This document shows positions 1-7,583 of a stretch of DNA of 64,000 nt, in pieces. The notes under the pieces were generated by a model. The model searched no databases. It saw only the letters and a program-made list of their open reading frames with translations, and had not been told where the DNA came from. Source of the stretch: Paenibacillus sp. FSL R5-0341 (GTDB lineage Bacteria > Bacillota > Bacilli > Paenibacillales > Paenibacillaceae); assembly GCF_037975235.1 (NCBI RefSeq), contig NZ_CP150241.1, forward strand, positions 2,356,001-2,420,000. Direction: 5' to 3'. The translations under genes were made by a program, and so were the position numbers. Position 1 is the stretch's first letter; the number at the start of each line of letters is the position of its first letter.

Positions 1-745
1 GATAAGGTGTGTCTATTCCGGTTTGCTTCATTTGCTGGATATCATCATCCAGAAGACGGGTGTCCAGACCGACGGGTACACTGTTACCACAGCGCATAAA
101 TCCCTTGTGATGCAGGTTATAGGTATGGCTGTTGAATTCAAATACGTCAGTTGCCGCCTGCATCTCTGGCTTGGAGATGAAGCTGTTAATGGCAGGATCA
201 AATACCGAAGGTTGCTCCTGAATTTTACTGCCTATGACAAACAATGAGGCGTGGAAATTATATTTTTGAAGCACAGGGTAAGCTAACGTATAATTGTTCT
301 GGTATCCATCATCAAAGGTAATTACAATGGACTTTTGTGGTAGGGAGATCTTTCCGTTGACATATTGTTCAAGCTGATCCAGTGTAATCGTACGGTAGCC
401 TTCATCATGCAGGTATTTCATATTTTGCTCGAAATCCTCCAAATTAATGATGGATTTATTACCTGTTTCGTGATTGTTCAGTTTGGGCTCTATGTAATGA
501 TACATCAGTACAGGCACTTCTGTAGCGGTACCATGTTCAATCTTGAAGGTAGAACGATCCAGCGTAGATTGGCTAGAGAAGTCAGTGTGTGATAGCTGGA
601 ATGCTTTGCCTTTGACCATATCCCAGGAGGTACAGGCTTTGTGTGACATGGCATTCGTAGGATGAGTTACGGCATATGCATATAGTGTAATGGAGCATGT
701 GAGTATGGCGAGTACAGCAAGCGTGATCTTTTTCCAATATTTCAT
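1..745 (-). CDS. Polysaccharide deacetylase family protein (3' end outside window)
   Basis: Reading the minus strand from ATG at 745 gives 248 codons that run off the left edge. The N-terminus (KYWKKITLAVLAILTCSITL) is a signal peptide or membrane anchor. A NodB-type deacetylase domain starts near residue 75 with VPVLMYHYIEP. It carries the metal/catalytic TFDDGYQNN motif and the H-x4-H metal ligands in SHTYNLH. Family knowledge: such enzymes remove N- or O-acetyl groups from peptidoglycan or exopolysaccharide outside the membrane. The start is supported by AAAGGAG about 10 bases upstream (near 760). The exact substrate is unknown. It lies divergently from rplS, where B. subtilis has trmD, so it interrupts the usual order. 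Confidence 0.9.
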   Translation of the reverse strand, partial: MKYWKKITLAVLAILTCSITLYAYAVTHPTNAMSHKACTSWDMVKGKAFQLSHTDFSSQSTLDRSTFKIEHGTATEVPVLMYHYIEPKLNNHETGNKSIINLEDFEQNMKYLHDEGYRTITLDQLEQYVNGKISLPQKSIVITFDDGYQNNYTLAYPVLQKYNFHASLFVIGSKIQEQPSVFDPAINSFISKPEMQAATDVFEFNSHTYNLHHKGFMRCGNSVPVGLDTRLLDDDIQQMKQTGIDTPY

Positions 746-837
746 GAGTCTTTGGGTTCTCCTTTGAAGTGGTCATTAAGTTATATCATAGACGATATTT
801 CTGTACGGGAGGTTACATTATTTTTTCCTGAATCAGG

Positions 838-865
838 TTGACATGCTGAAGAGAGTGTTTATAAA
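838..865 (+). promoter_or_regulatory. Candidate sigma-A promoter upstream of rplS (distal)
   Basis: TTGACA (838-843), a 16-base spacer and TATAAA (860-865) on the plus strand. This is the best consensus-like match in the 746-1093 spacer and reads toward rplS. Assignment is from sequence alone. Confidence 0.5.
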
Positions 866-962
866 TTGCCATGTGGGAGAATGTATTTTAGAATGATGTC
901 TATATGTGATGGATGAGTTTCAAAGCGGCAGATTGAACAATAGGCATTTTGTTTAATTTGTC

Positions 963-991
963 TTGTGTTTTGATATGCTGCGTGATACAAT
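963..991 (+). promoter_or_regulatory. Candidate sigma-A promoter upstream of rplS (proximal)
   Basis: TTGTGT (963-968), a 17-base spacer and TACAAT (986-991). The predicted start near 998 leaves a leader of about 95 nt before rplS. Confidence 0.5.
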
Positions 992-997
992 AAGTCT

Positions 998-1093
998 GTT
1001 ATGTGGAATACGGCGGTCCTCTATGGATAATGAAGGAGACAAGGTGATCTCTGGAAGAAGTATGAACGCCTGTACGGAAGGAGGGAGTCATAG
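998..1093 (+). promoter_or_regulatory. rplS 5' leader, possible L19 autoregulatory leader
   Basis: About 95 nt of transcribed leader lie between the proximal promoter and the rplS ATG, ending in the ribosome site GGAAGGAGGGAG. Firmicute rplS genes often carry an autoregulatory L19 leader RNA (Rfam family L19_leader). I infer the same role here from position only and did not verify the fold. An uninterrupted 24-codon reading frame (ATG 1023) crosses it and ends overlapping the rplS ATG, but it has no convincing ribosome site. Confidence 0.35.
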
Positions 1094-1435
1094 ATGAATA
1101 TCGTTCAAGCGATTACACAAGAACAACTTCGTAAGGATATTCCGAGTTTTCGTCCTGGTGACACTTTGAAAGTGCACGTTAAGGTAATCGAGGGAACTCG
1201 TGAGCGTATCCAATTGTTCGAAGGTGTTGTGATTAAACGCCGTGGTGGTGGAATCAGTGAGACTTTTACAGTTCGTAAAATTTCTTACGGTGTAGGTGTG
1301 GAAAGAGCTTTCCCGCTTCATTCCCCTAAAATCGATAGAATCGAAGTGGCTCGCCGTGGTAAAGTGCGTCGTGCGAAGCTTTATTATCTTCGTGAACTAC
1401 GCGGTAAAGCAGCGAGAATTAAAGAAATTCGTTAA
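1094..1435 (+). CDS. rplS: 50S ribosomal protein L19
   Basis: This 113-residue protein has near-standard length for bacterial L19. L19 sits at the 30S-50S interface in the large subunit. The sequence starts [19 protein letters not shown] and keeps the family motifs [25 protein letters not shown] and [20 protein letters not shown]. The ATG follows GGAAGGAGGGAG at a good distance. In B. subtilis it ends the rpsP-rimM-trmD-rplS operon; here it has its own candidate promoters and a terminator directly downstream, so it can be a single-gene unit. Confidence 0.98.
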   Translation: MNIVQAITQEQLRKDIPSFRPGDTLKVHVKVIEGTRERIQLFEGVVIKRRGGGISETFTVRKISYGVGVERAFPLHSPKIDRIEVARRGKVRRAKLYYLRELRGKAARIKEIR

Positions 1436-1451
1436 TATAACGGATACCGGG

Positions 1452-1484
1452 AAGGGCTTGGAGACAAGCCCTTTTCGTTTTTGT
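1452..1484 (+). terminator. Intrinsic terminator after rplS
   Basis: AAGGGCTTG / CAAGCCCTT stem (1452-1460 with 1465-1473), loop GAGA, followed by TTCGTTTTTG. Confidence 0.9.
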
Positions 1485-1585
1485 CCGGGAAAAGTTGAAC
1501 CGGAGGTACACTTCCGAGTAAAATGGTATGGCAACACATGCAGGGAATAGTCCGGGAGGCTTGTAAAATCAGTTATTGAAGTGTG

Positions 1586-1623
1586 TGTTCAAAAGACCGG
1601 TTTCAGTACCGACTTTTTGAACA
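1586..1623. repeat. Inverted repeat between rplS and lepB
   Basis: A 38-base imperfect palindrome with outer arms TGTTCAAAA and TTTTTGAACA around CCGG/ACCG core pairs. There is no T-tract after it on the plus strand, so it does not look like a terminator. The rest of 1485-1796 shows no coding sequence. It may be a dispersed intergenic element or a processing hairpin. Confidence 0.5.
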
Positions 1624-1638
1624 ACCTCTTGAAGGCAT

Positions 1639-1666
1639 TTGAATTGTGGATTAAATGTACTGTAAT
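1639..1666 (+). promoter_or_regulatory. Candidate promoter for lepB-rbgA
   Basis: TTGAAT (1639-1644), 16-base spacer, TGTAAT (1661-1666), about 130 bases before lepB. This is a weak match. Confidence 0.3.
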
Positions 1667-1796
1667 GCTTGGTGTAAGATTACATAACTGATGTGAATAT
1701 GATGTATCCATTCCATGAGTGATTGGTTGGAATGATGCAGAATGCTGGATGTGTGTACTGCTATAAACATGTACTGTGAAGAGAGGAAGATCTTGA

Positions 1797-2417
1797 ATGG
1801 AACAAGAAGTTCAACATGACCGGGGAAATCCTGCCGAAGAGAAAGACAGTCGATCCAAAAAAGCTAAAAATGAAATTGTTGAATGGCTCAAAGCCATCGT
1901 TATCGCATTAGTTCTCGTCATTCTGATTCGGTGGTTGCTCTTCAAACCGTTTGTTGTGGACGGACCGTCCATGCAGCCGAACTTTGAAACGGGTGAACGG
2001 GTGATCGTCAACGAAATCTTATATGATATCAGAGAACCGAAGCGCGGTGAGGTTATCGTCTTCCACGTACCAACCGAAGGTCGAGATTTCATTAAACGTG
2101 TTATTGCTGTAGAAGGTGATACGGTGGAGGTTCAGGACGATACCGTGATGGTTAACGGTAAAAAGGTTGATGAAACGTATATTCAAGGAGCCATTGATGC
2201 TGCTGAAGCGAATGGTGGAACATATAATGTGAAGGATTTCCCGAATGAGCAGTTCCCTGATGGCAAAGTGCCGGCAGGTCATGTGTTTGTTATGGGAGAC
2301 AACCGTCCAAATAGTACAGACAGCCGTATGATCGGTTATGTTTCGTTAGAAGATATTATTGGTCGTGCAGATGTGATTTTCTGGCCGATCGGTGAGATCA
2401 AGTGGATTAACCACTGA
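1797..2417 (+). CDS. lepB: Type I signal peptidase
   Basis: This 206-residue membrane protease cleaves signal peptides from secreted proteins on the outer face of the membrane. A charged N-terminus of about 30 residues is followed by one transmembrane segment (about 32-48). The catalytic serine is S58 in DGPSMQP and the general-base lysine is K100 in FIKRVIAVEGD. The conserved box FVMGDNRPNSTDSR lies near the C-terminus. These are the Ser/Lys dyad motifs of the Gram-positive SipS type. ATG 1797 follows GAGAGGAAG. It lies 30 bases before rbgA and is probably cotranscribed, as in other Paenibacillaceae-like arrangements. Confidence 0.96.
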   Translation: MEQEVQHDRGNPAEEKDSRSKKAKNEIVEWLKAIVIALVLVILIRWLLFKPFVVDGPSMQPNFETGERVIVNEILYDIREPKRGEVIVFHVPTEGRDFIKRVIAVEGDTVEVQDDTVMVNGKKVDETYIQGAIDAAEANGGTYNVKDFPNEQFPDGKVPAGHVFVMGDNRPNSTDSRMIGYVSLEDIIGRADVIFWPIGEIKWINH

Positions 2418-2447
2418 AATTGAAGTAAATAATGAGGTGAAGACAAG

Positions 2448-3311
2448 GTGACGATACAATGGTTTCCAGGTCATATGACTCGAGCCAGACGCCAGATTCA
2501 GGATAAGTTAAAGCTCATCGACGTGGTCATCGAACTATTGGATGCCCGTCTGCCTGTCTCCAGCCGTAATCCGATGATTGACGAAATATTGCTGGACAAA
2601 CCCCGGATGATTTTGTTGAACAAATCGGATTTGGCAGATGCTAAAGTGACGCAAGAATGGATCGAATATTTTAAAAAAGAAGGAATTACCGCCTTTCCTG
2701 TGGATGCCTCGACAGGCACCAACGTTAAAGACATTCCAGTACAGGCGAAGCTGCTTCTGAAAGAAAAAATTGATCGTCAAATTGCCAAGGGAATTAACCC
2801 TCGTGCGGTTCGCGGATTGATTGTGGGTATTCCGAATGTTGGTAAATCAACCCTGATTAACCGACTGGCTGGACGGAGTATTGCGTTAACAGGAGATCGT
2901 CCTGGTGTCACGAAGGGGCAACAGTGGATCAAGGTAGGCAAAGAAATGGAGCTATTGGATACTCCAGGTATTCTTTGGCCCAAGTTCGAAGATCAGAATG
3001 TAGGTTATCGTCTTGCCGTAACAGGTGCGATCAAAGAGGAAATTCTGAATGCAGAGGATATCGCCTTTTTTGGAATCAGCTACCTGATGCGTTACTACTG
3101 GGACGCCCTGGAAGAGAGATATGGACTGCAGGAGTTTTCCAAGGATGCAGATGATTCAGACAGTGTTATTGCGATTATGGAACAAGTCGGCCGTGTCCGT
3201 GGTTGTGTTGTAAGCGGTGGACGCATCGATCTGGAAAAGGCATCGCGAGCATTTCTGCGAGAACTGCGAGCGGGTAAAATGGGACGTTTCTCCATGGAAG
3301 CTCCTTATTAA
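2448..3311 (+). CDS. rbgA: Ribosome biogenesis GTPase RbgA (YlqF)
   Basis: This 287-residue GTPase acts in late assembly of the 50S subunit. The G motifs are circularly permuted, which defines the YlqF/YawG family: G4 NKSD (58-61) comes before G1 GIPNVGKS (127-134) and G3 DTPG (171-174). The C-terminal part is helical. Start is GTG 2448, placed 7 bases after GAGGTGA (2434-2440). It sits between lepB and rnhB as in Bacillus, and a strong terminator follows. Confidence 0.97.
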   Translation: MTIQWFPGHMTRARRQIQDKLKLIDVVIELLDARLPVSSRNPMIDEILLDKPRMILLNKSDLADAKVTQEWIEYFKKEGITAFPVDASTGTNVKDIPVQAKLLLKEKIDRQIAKGINPRAVRGLIVGIPNVGKSTLINRLAGRSIALTGDRPGVTKGQQWIKVGKEMELLDTPGILWPKFEDQNVGYRLAVTGAIKEEILNAEDIAFFGISYLMRYYWDALEERYGLQEFSKDADDSDSVIAIMEQVGRVRGCVVSGGRIDLEKASRAFLRELRAGKMGRFSMEAPY

Positions 3312-3382
3312 AAAATGGACTCTACACGATGAAGATCAACATCCTCATCTGTTCATTTCATATATACACGTGCCGAAAGAAG

Positions 3383-3420
3383 CGGCCGTTACCGGATTAC
3401 CGGGAGCGGTCGTTTTTTTT
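3383..3420 (+). terminator. Intrinsic terminator after rbgA
   Basis: Stem CGGCCGTTACCGG / CCGGGAGCGGTCG with loop ATTA, followed by eight T residues. Confidence 0.9.
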
Positions 3421-3773
3421 GTATCAAAACTCGGAAGTAGAAACGGAAATTGCGTTAAAAACGATAAAAATGGAAGAGGATTGAAGAAGAGTACGCTTAA
3501 TGGAATTGCCTGACCTATATATCAGGTGTGTCAAAATCGTGCTATGATAAATGGTGGTGCAATTTAAATTAGACGAGGTCTGATATATTCAATTTAAACC
3601 ATCAAATACCGATAAATGAAGACATCACTATCTTTATTATTGTAAACCTCAAGGAAAAGTTTTGCTAAGAGATACAGGTTGTACAGAACAAAGACAGAGA
3701 ATCTACGTCTATATTATAAAAAGTTGTAAGTGATACGCATGCTGAAGAAGCGTGGGTAGAGGAGATGAGTGTT
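3421..3773 (+). promoter_or_regulatory. Non-coding spacer before rnhB with one promoter-like site
   Basis: No convincing gene. An extended -10 (TGCTATGAT, 3540-3548) lacks a good -35. TATATATCAG (3515-3524) and CTGATATAT (3580-3588) form inverted copies about 55 bases apart. Their function is unknown. GAGGAG (3759-3764) is the ribosome site for rnhB. Confidence 0.35.
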
Positions 3774-4475
3774 ATGGGTGAAAATAATGAAGAGATCGGG
3801 TTGAATCTACTGGATACCCCGGTTGGACCGAGGAAGAAAAAAGAAGCCAGTGAACCTCGAGATCTGTTGCTCTACGAGCGGGAGTATTGGGACAGTGGAT
3901 TTGAACGTATTGCTGGTATTGATGAGGTAGGACGGGGATGCTTGTTTGGGGATGTTGTCGCAGCGGCGGTTATTTTACCGAAGGATCTCATTCTGGAAGG
4001 TGTGAATGACTCCAAGAAATTGACAGAGAAAAAACGTGATGCACTATATGACGTCATTATGGAAAAGGCACTAGCGGTAGGAATCGGATATGCGGATGCA
4101 GAAACGATTGACCGCCTTAACATTAAGCAGGCTGCGAGACTCGCGATGAAACGTGCAATTGAAGCATTGGGAGAACTTCCTGATTATATGCTGGTGGATG
4201 CCGAGAAGGTGGATCTGAATGTACCTCAACTGTCCATTATTAAAGGTGACGCCAATAGTCAATCGATCGCAGCGGCATCTATTATTGCCAAGGTAACGCG
4301 AGATCGGCTGTGTAAGGAAGAATGGGATACGTTATATCCGGAATATGGTTTGTCGGTACATAAAGGATATGCAACAAAAGTTCATCGGGAGCAAATTATG
4401 GCGTTGGGGGCAACCCCGATGCATCGGCGCAGTTTTCTGGGCAATCTGCTTGGAGAGCAGCAATCGTTGTTTTAA
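3774..4475 (+). CDS. rnhB: Ribonuclease HII
   Basis: This 233-residue enzyme cuts the RNA strand of RNA-DNA hybrids and removes single ribonucleotides from DNA. Motifs seen are IAGIDEVGRGCLFGDVV (first catalytic Asp-Glu pair), DSKKLTEKKR, the third acidic site in MLVDAEKV, and KGDANSQSIAAASIIAKV with GYATKVHREQI at the C-terminal end. Start: the ATG at 3765 abuts the GGAG ribosome site, so the in-frame ATG at 3774, 9 bases after it, is preferred. An N-terminal extension of about 35 residues before the nuclease fold is common in Firmicute RNase HII. A TTG-started gene follows 30 bases later. Confidence 0.96.
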   Translation: MGENNEEIGLNLLDTPVGPRKKKEASEPRDLLLYEREYWDSGFERIAGIDEVGRGCLFGDVVAAAVILPKDLILEGVNDSKKLTEKKRDALYDVIMEKALAVGIGYADAETIDRLNIKQAARLAMKRAIEALGELPDYMLVDAEKVDLNVPQLSIIKGDANSQSIAAASIIAKVTRDRLCKEEWDTLYPEYGLSVHKGYATKVHREQIMALGATPMHRRSFLGNLLGEQQSLF

Positions 4476-4505
4476 AAGAGGTTTGAAGGAAGGAGGGGGA
4501 GAGAT

Positions 4506-6563
4506 TTGAATATCGGTTCCATGATTAAGGGGTTAATGGGAGATAGTAAGCCCGGCAATGCCAAACCGCTTGAATTAAAGGAAGGTCAGGTGGTTCGTGG
4601 CTCCGTCGTTAGTGTATCCGATGATGGGGGAGAAGCGGTTCTGCAGATTCAAGGTGTGCAGGTGCGCGCCAAGTTGGAGACTCCACTCCGTCCGGGTGAG
4701 ACTACGTTGCTTCAAGTACAGCCTCCAGGTGAAAATGGCATAACGGTAATGAAACCTATGGCGGGAACACTTGCTGAGCTGCCACAAGCTTCGCTGAACA
4801 ACCTGCTTAAGGATGTAGGACTGCCGGATACGAAAGGAAATCGGGAACTGTTACTTGCCATGCAGCGTAGCGGATTACCGTTAACGAAGGATAATGTAGC
4901 TATGGTCCAAAATATGATGACAGCTAAACCTGCACAGGTACCTGTGGAAGAATGGGTACAGGCGACGGGAATTGCTTTTCAGCGTGGTCTCCCGGTTACG
5001 GCGGAAACGGTAAAAGGATTACATCAGACGGTGTTTGGCCCCCCTCTGCATCAGTTGTTAAGCGGGTTGGCTGATCAGTTGGAAACGATGTTGACTCAAA
5101 CAACAGGTAAACCGGCATTGCCTGGAGAACAATTGGCTGTCATGAAACCAGCTATTGTGGCTGGTGTGCCTGTATTGCCGAATGCAGCGCAGATGGAAGA
5201 AGGGTTGGCTGCATCAGGCAATGGTCGTCAGGTAACGGGATCCGGAACACCTGCTTTGTCGACACAACAAGGACAAGCGGCATTGGCAGGAGCTATATCT
5301 ATGACGGATGGCGGGGCAGAGGATGCAGCTAATGCGGTGAAAGGAAACCTGCAGGCCGGCGGAGGAACAGGAAATGCTGAAGCCGGGGCAAAGGCAGTTG
5401 CCAGCAACGTTGAAACGGCTGGCAAAGGGGGCGCAGGTATTCCGTCTGGAACCGGAATACCTGGAGAGGGCCCGCGCGGGGCTGACGCGGGCCAAGCTGG
5501 GAGCCGCCCGGGTACACCAGGGGCGGCAGCAGAATCTGTGGCTGGCCGTGTAAATACAGGCCAGCCTGAAGCAGGCGCGGCCGGCCGGACTGACGGCCGC
5601 GCTGAAACGCCTGCTGCTGTGGGGACTCCGTCCGCAGCAGGCCAGGCGGCGCCAGCAGCGCCTACGGCAGCGCAGCTGGCGCCCAAGCTGCTGGCGCTGC
5701 TGGACGCCCTGCGCAGCGCGTCCACTGCCGCACCGGCACAGCCTGGTGCGGCAGCACAGGCCGCCCCTGCATCGCAGGGCGGCCAAGCGGCTGCGGCTGC
5801 CGGAGGCGTGCCGCAGCCGTTGCCAGCCGGCGCTGATGCGCCGCCGGCTGGCGGTAGTGCCGCAGCACCTGCGGGAGCTGCGGCAGTGCCCGCGCCTGTC
5901 ACCCACGGGGGGGACCCGTGGGTGGGGCGCGTGCTGAAGCTGCTCGGTGCGGAGCACGAGCAGCAGGCTGTTCACGGCGCGGCAGCGCAGCCGCGCGTGG
6001 GGGATGCGGCGAGTCCGGCAAATGCGGACACGCTGAAGGGCTTGCTGCTGCAGCTTGCCAGCAGCGACGGTGCACCGGCGGCGCTCAAGGATGCCGCCGG
6101 ACAAGCGGTGCAATATCTGACAGGTCAGCAGTTATTGCTGACGACAGATCGCAGCGCTACGTTTGCACAGATGCATTGGTTTATTCCTATTACCGGACCA
6201 GATGGGGAAGAAACGGCTTCCGTTCAGATTCAATCTCGTCGTGGACCTCGCGGAGAATTGGATGCGTCTAACTGTCGTCTATGGTTCGATCTGGATATGA
6301 AAAGTCTTGGGCCTACACTGGTAGATGTACATGTGGTTAACAATATTGTCAGTTTGCGTGTATTGAATGATCGCGAAGGGATGGGGCCACTCCTGGAGAG
6401 TGGACGAGACGTAATCCATCAGGCATTGGATAAGCTGGGCTATCAATTGCTAACTTTCAAGACGGAACCGTGGCCTGCGGGCCAGGAGCCGGGCGCGGAG
6501 CGGAAAATGACGGCCTCGGACTATAGTCCTGAACGTTACAAAGGGGTGGACTTGAAAGTATGA
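4506..6563 (+). CDS. ylqG: FliK-like protein with GC-rich Gly/Ala/Pro linker (YlqG position)
   Basis: This 685-residue protein occupies the B. subtilis ylqG position. The N-terminal half has an OB-like start (EGQVVRGSVVSVSDDGGEAV) and helical segments. Residues about 240-500 are low-complexity Gly/Ala/Pro/Gln. The C-terminal 120 residues (CRLWFDLDMKSLGPTLVDV, then DVIHQALDKLGYQLL) follow the pattern of the FliK hook-length domain. Start is TTG 4506, nine bases after AAGGAGG. It overlaps the next gene, an FlhB-tail homologue, by four bases (ATGA), so the two are translationally coupled. I infer a role linked to type III export switching; direct function is unknown. The linker DNA (about 5340-6110) is far more GC-rich than its surroundings. 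Confidence 0.85.
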   Translation: MNIGSMIKGLMGDSKPGNAKPLELKEGQVVRGSVVSVSDDGGEAVLQIQGVQVRAKLETPLRPGETTLLQVQPPGENGITVMKPMAGTLAELPQASLNNLLKDVGLPDTKGNRELLLAMQRSGLPLTKDNVAMVQNMMTAKPAQVPVEEWVQATGIAFQRGLPVTAETVKGLHQTVFGPPLHQLLSGLADQLETMLTQTTGKPALPGEQLAVMKPAIVAGVPVLPNAAQMEEGLAASGNGRQVTGSGTPALSTQQGQAALAGAISMTDGGAEDAANAVKGNLQAGGGTGNAEAGAKAVASNVETAGKGGAGIPSGTGIPGEGPRGADAGQAGSRPGTPGAAAESVAGRVNTGQPEAGAAGRTDGRAETPAAVGTPSAAGQAAPAAPTAAQLAPKLLALLDALRSASTAAPAQPGAAAQAAPASQGGQAAAAAGGVPQPLPAGADAPPAGGSAAAPAGAAAVPAPVTHGGDPWVGRVLKLLGAEHEQQAVHGAAAQPRVGDAASPANADTLKGLLLQLASSDGAPAALKDAAGQAVQYLTGQQLLLTTDRSATFAQMHWFIPITGPDGEETASVQIQSRRGPRGELDASNCRLWFDLDMKSLGPTLVDVHVVNNIVSLRVLNDREGMGPLLESGRDVIHQALDKLGYQLLTFKTEPWPAGQEPGAERKMTASDYSPERYKGVDLKV

Positions 6564-6871
6564 AGGATGAGTCGCCACAACCGGATCTGCTCTCCAAAAA
6601 AGCGGTTGCCCTAAAATATGTTCCTGGAGAGAGCGAAGCGCCCGTTGTTGTAGCCAAGGGCCGCGGCAAAGTGGCAGAAGCCATTCTGGACAAAGCCAAG
6701 GAAAACGGGGTGGCTGTTCAGGAGGATGCAGCACTCGTGGAAGTGCTCTCCAAATTGGATCTGGATGAACAAATTCCAGCAGAATTATATCAATTGGTAG
6801 CAGAGGTTCTAACGTATGTCTATCGTGCAGATCGACTGGCTTCAGGACGTGAGGAAGACGAGTCATGGTAG
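6560..6871 (+). CDS. ylqH: FlhB C-terminal-domain homologue (YlqH)
   Basis: This soluble 103-residue protein aligns by eye with the last 85 residues of the FlhB encoded at 39695-40777. Matching patterns are AVALKY, EAP-(x)3-AKG, IPAELYQLVAEVLTYVY here and IPADLFQAVAEVLAYVY in FlhB. The autocleavage motif NPTH of FlhB is missing; the equivalent position reads SKKAVALKY. It is therefore a stand-alone copy of the substrate-specificity-switch domain without the membrane part. Coupled by ATGA overlap to the FliK-like gene upstream, and it overlaps yraN downstream by 7 bases. Confidence 0.9.
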   Translation: MKDESPQPDLLSKKAVALKYVPGESEAPVVVAKGRGKVAEAILDKAKENGVAVQEDAALVEVLSKLDLDEQIPAELYQLVAEVLTYVYRADRLASGREEDESW

Positions 6872-7263
6872 AACATAGATCAGGCAAGGAGTCGGAACTG
6901 AGGCTTACACGACAGCAGAAGGGACGATTAGGCGAAGAAGCTGCTTGTCACTGGTTGCGAGAGAACGACTATCGAATCATTAGACAGAACTGGCGTTGCC
7001 GTAGCGGTGAGATTGATATCATTGCTTCCAGTGAGGGCCTGATTGTCTTTGTAGAAGTAAGAAGCAGAAGTGGAGCCGCTCAGTATGGTACACCTCAGGA
7101 ATCGGTCGATATGCGTAAAATGCAGCAGGTGCGTTCAACCGCATCCGTTTATTTACAAATGACAGGAGAGACAGACCATCAGATCCGCTTTGATGTAATT
7201 GCGGTAATGCTTGACCGAGCAGGAGAGACGGTCTCTGTGAATCATATTATTAATGCTTTTTGA
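6865..7263 (+). CDS. yraN: YraN family (UPF0102) putative endonuclease-fold protein
   Basis: This 132-residue protein has the PD-(D/E)xK-like fold of the YraN/UPF0102 family. Seen are GRLGEEAACHWL (first acidic helix), the GEIDIIA core, and VFVEVRSR where most family members have EVK. The family is often linked to DNA processing but its biochemistry is poorly defined. ATG 6865 overlaps the stop of ylqH by seven bases. It is the last gene of the rnhB-side cluster; a terminator lies 140 bases downstream. The lysine-to-arginine change at the putative catalytic position is noted as odd. Confidence 0.9.
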   Translation: MVEHRSGKESELRLTRQQKGRLGEEAACHWLRENDYRIIRQNWRCRSGEIDIIASSEGLIVFVEVRSRSGAAQYGTPQESVDMRKMQQVRSTASVYLQMTGETDHQIRFDVIAVMLDRAGETVSVNHIINAF

Positions 7264-7295
7264 GCATTACACTCAAAGTCGTTGTCGTAATTAAA

Positions 7296-7310
7296 GATAC
7301 GTAATGTATC
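7296..7310. promoter_or_regulatory. Palindrome, candidate operator copy 1
   Basis: GATACGTAATGTATC: perfect inverted GATAC/GTATC arms with a 5-base centre. A second copy with the same arms and similar right flank (ATTTTTAAT versus GTTTGTAAT) lies at 7518-7532. Confidence 0.45.
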
Positions 7311-7404
7311 ATTTTTAATGTGGATCCATAGGTTATTTCAAAGTACAAGTTTAATTATGTGTTATAATTGCATTTGTTTTAGTTTTGAAATTAGTTATTA
7401 TGCT

Positions 7405-7446
7405 AAAGCCGTAGTTCCTCTTCATACAGGAGCTGCGGCTTTTTTT
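7405..7446 (+). terminator. Intrinsic terminator downstream of yraN
   Basis: AAAGCCGTAGTTCC pairs with GGAGCTGCGGCTTT (two G-U pairs), loop of about 9 bases, then a run of seven T residues. Likely ends the rnhB-yraN transcript. Confidence 0.85.
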
Positions 7447-7517
7447 GATTTAACTATGAAATCACAAAACAGAGGATAGAGCAGGATGATAAAAACATTG
7501 TATTTCAGAAATTTATA

Positions 7518-7532
7518 GATACAAAATGTATC
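7518..7532. promoter_or_regulatory. Palindrome, candidate operator copy 2
   Basis: GATACAAAATGTATC, 52 bases before the small peptide gene at 7584. It overlaps a weak promoter-like pair (TTGTAT 7498-7503, TACAAA 7520-7525), a position suited to repression. No regulator is identified. Confidence 0.45.
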
Positions 7533-7583
7533 GTTTGTAATAAAATAAGAAAGTTGAAATTTAAAGAGAGGTTGGTGGGATGT

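Noticed and set aside
1023..1097. 24-codon ORF across the rplS leader ending at the rplS ATG
   Set aside because: No Shine-Dalgarno sequence before ATG 1023; overlap with the start codon can be chance.
5214..6113. Long minus-strand ORF (299 codons) opposite the FliK-like gene
   Set aside because: Arg/Cys-rich product typical of the antisense of GC-rich Ala/Gly/Pro codons; no ribosome site and no family motif.
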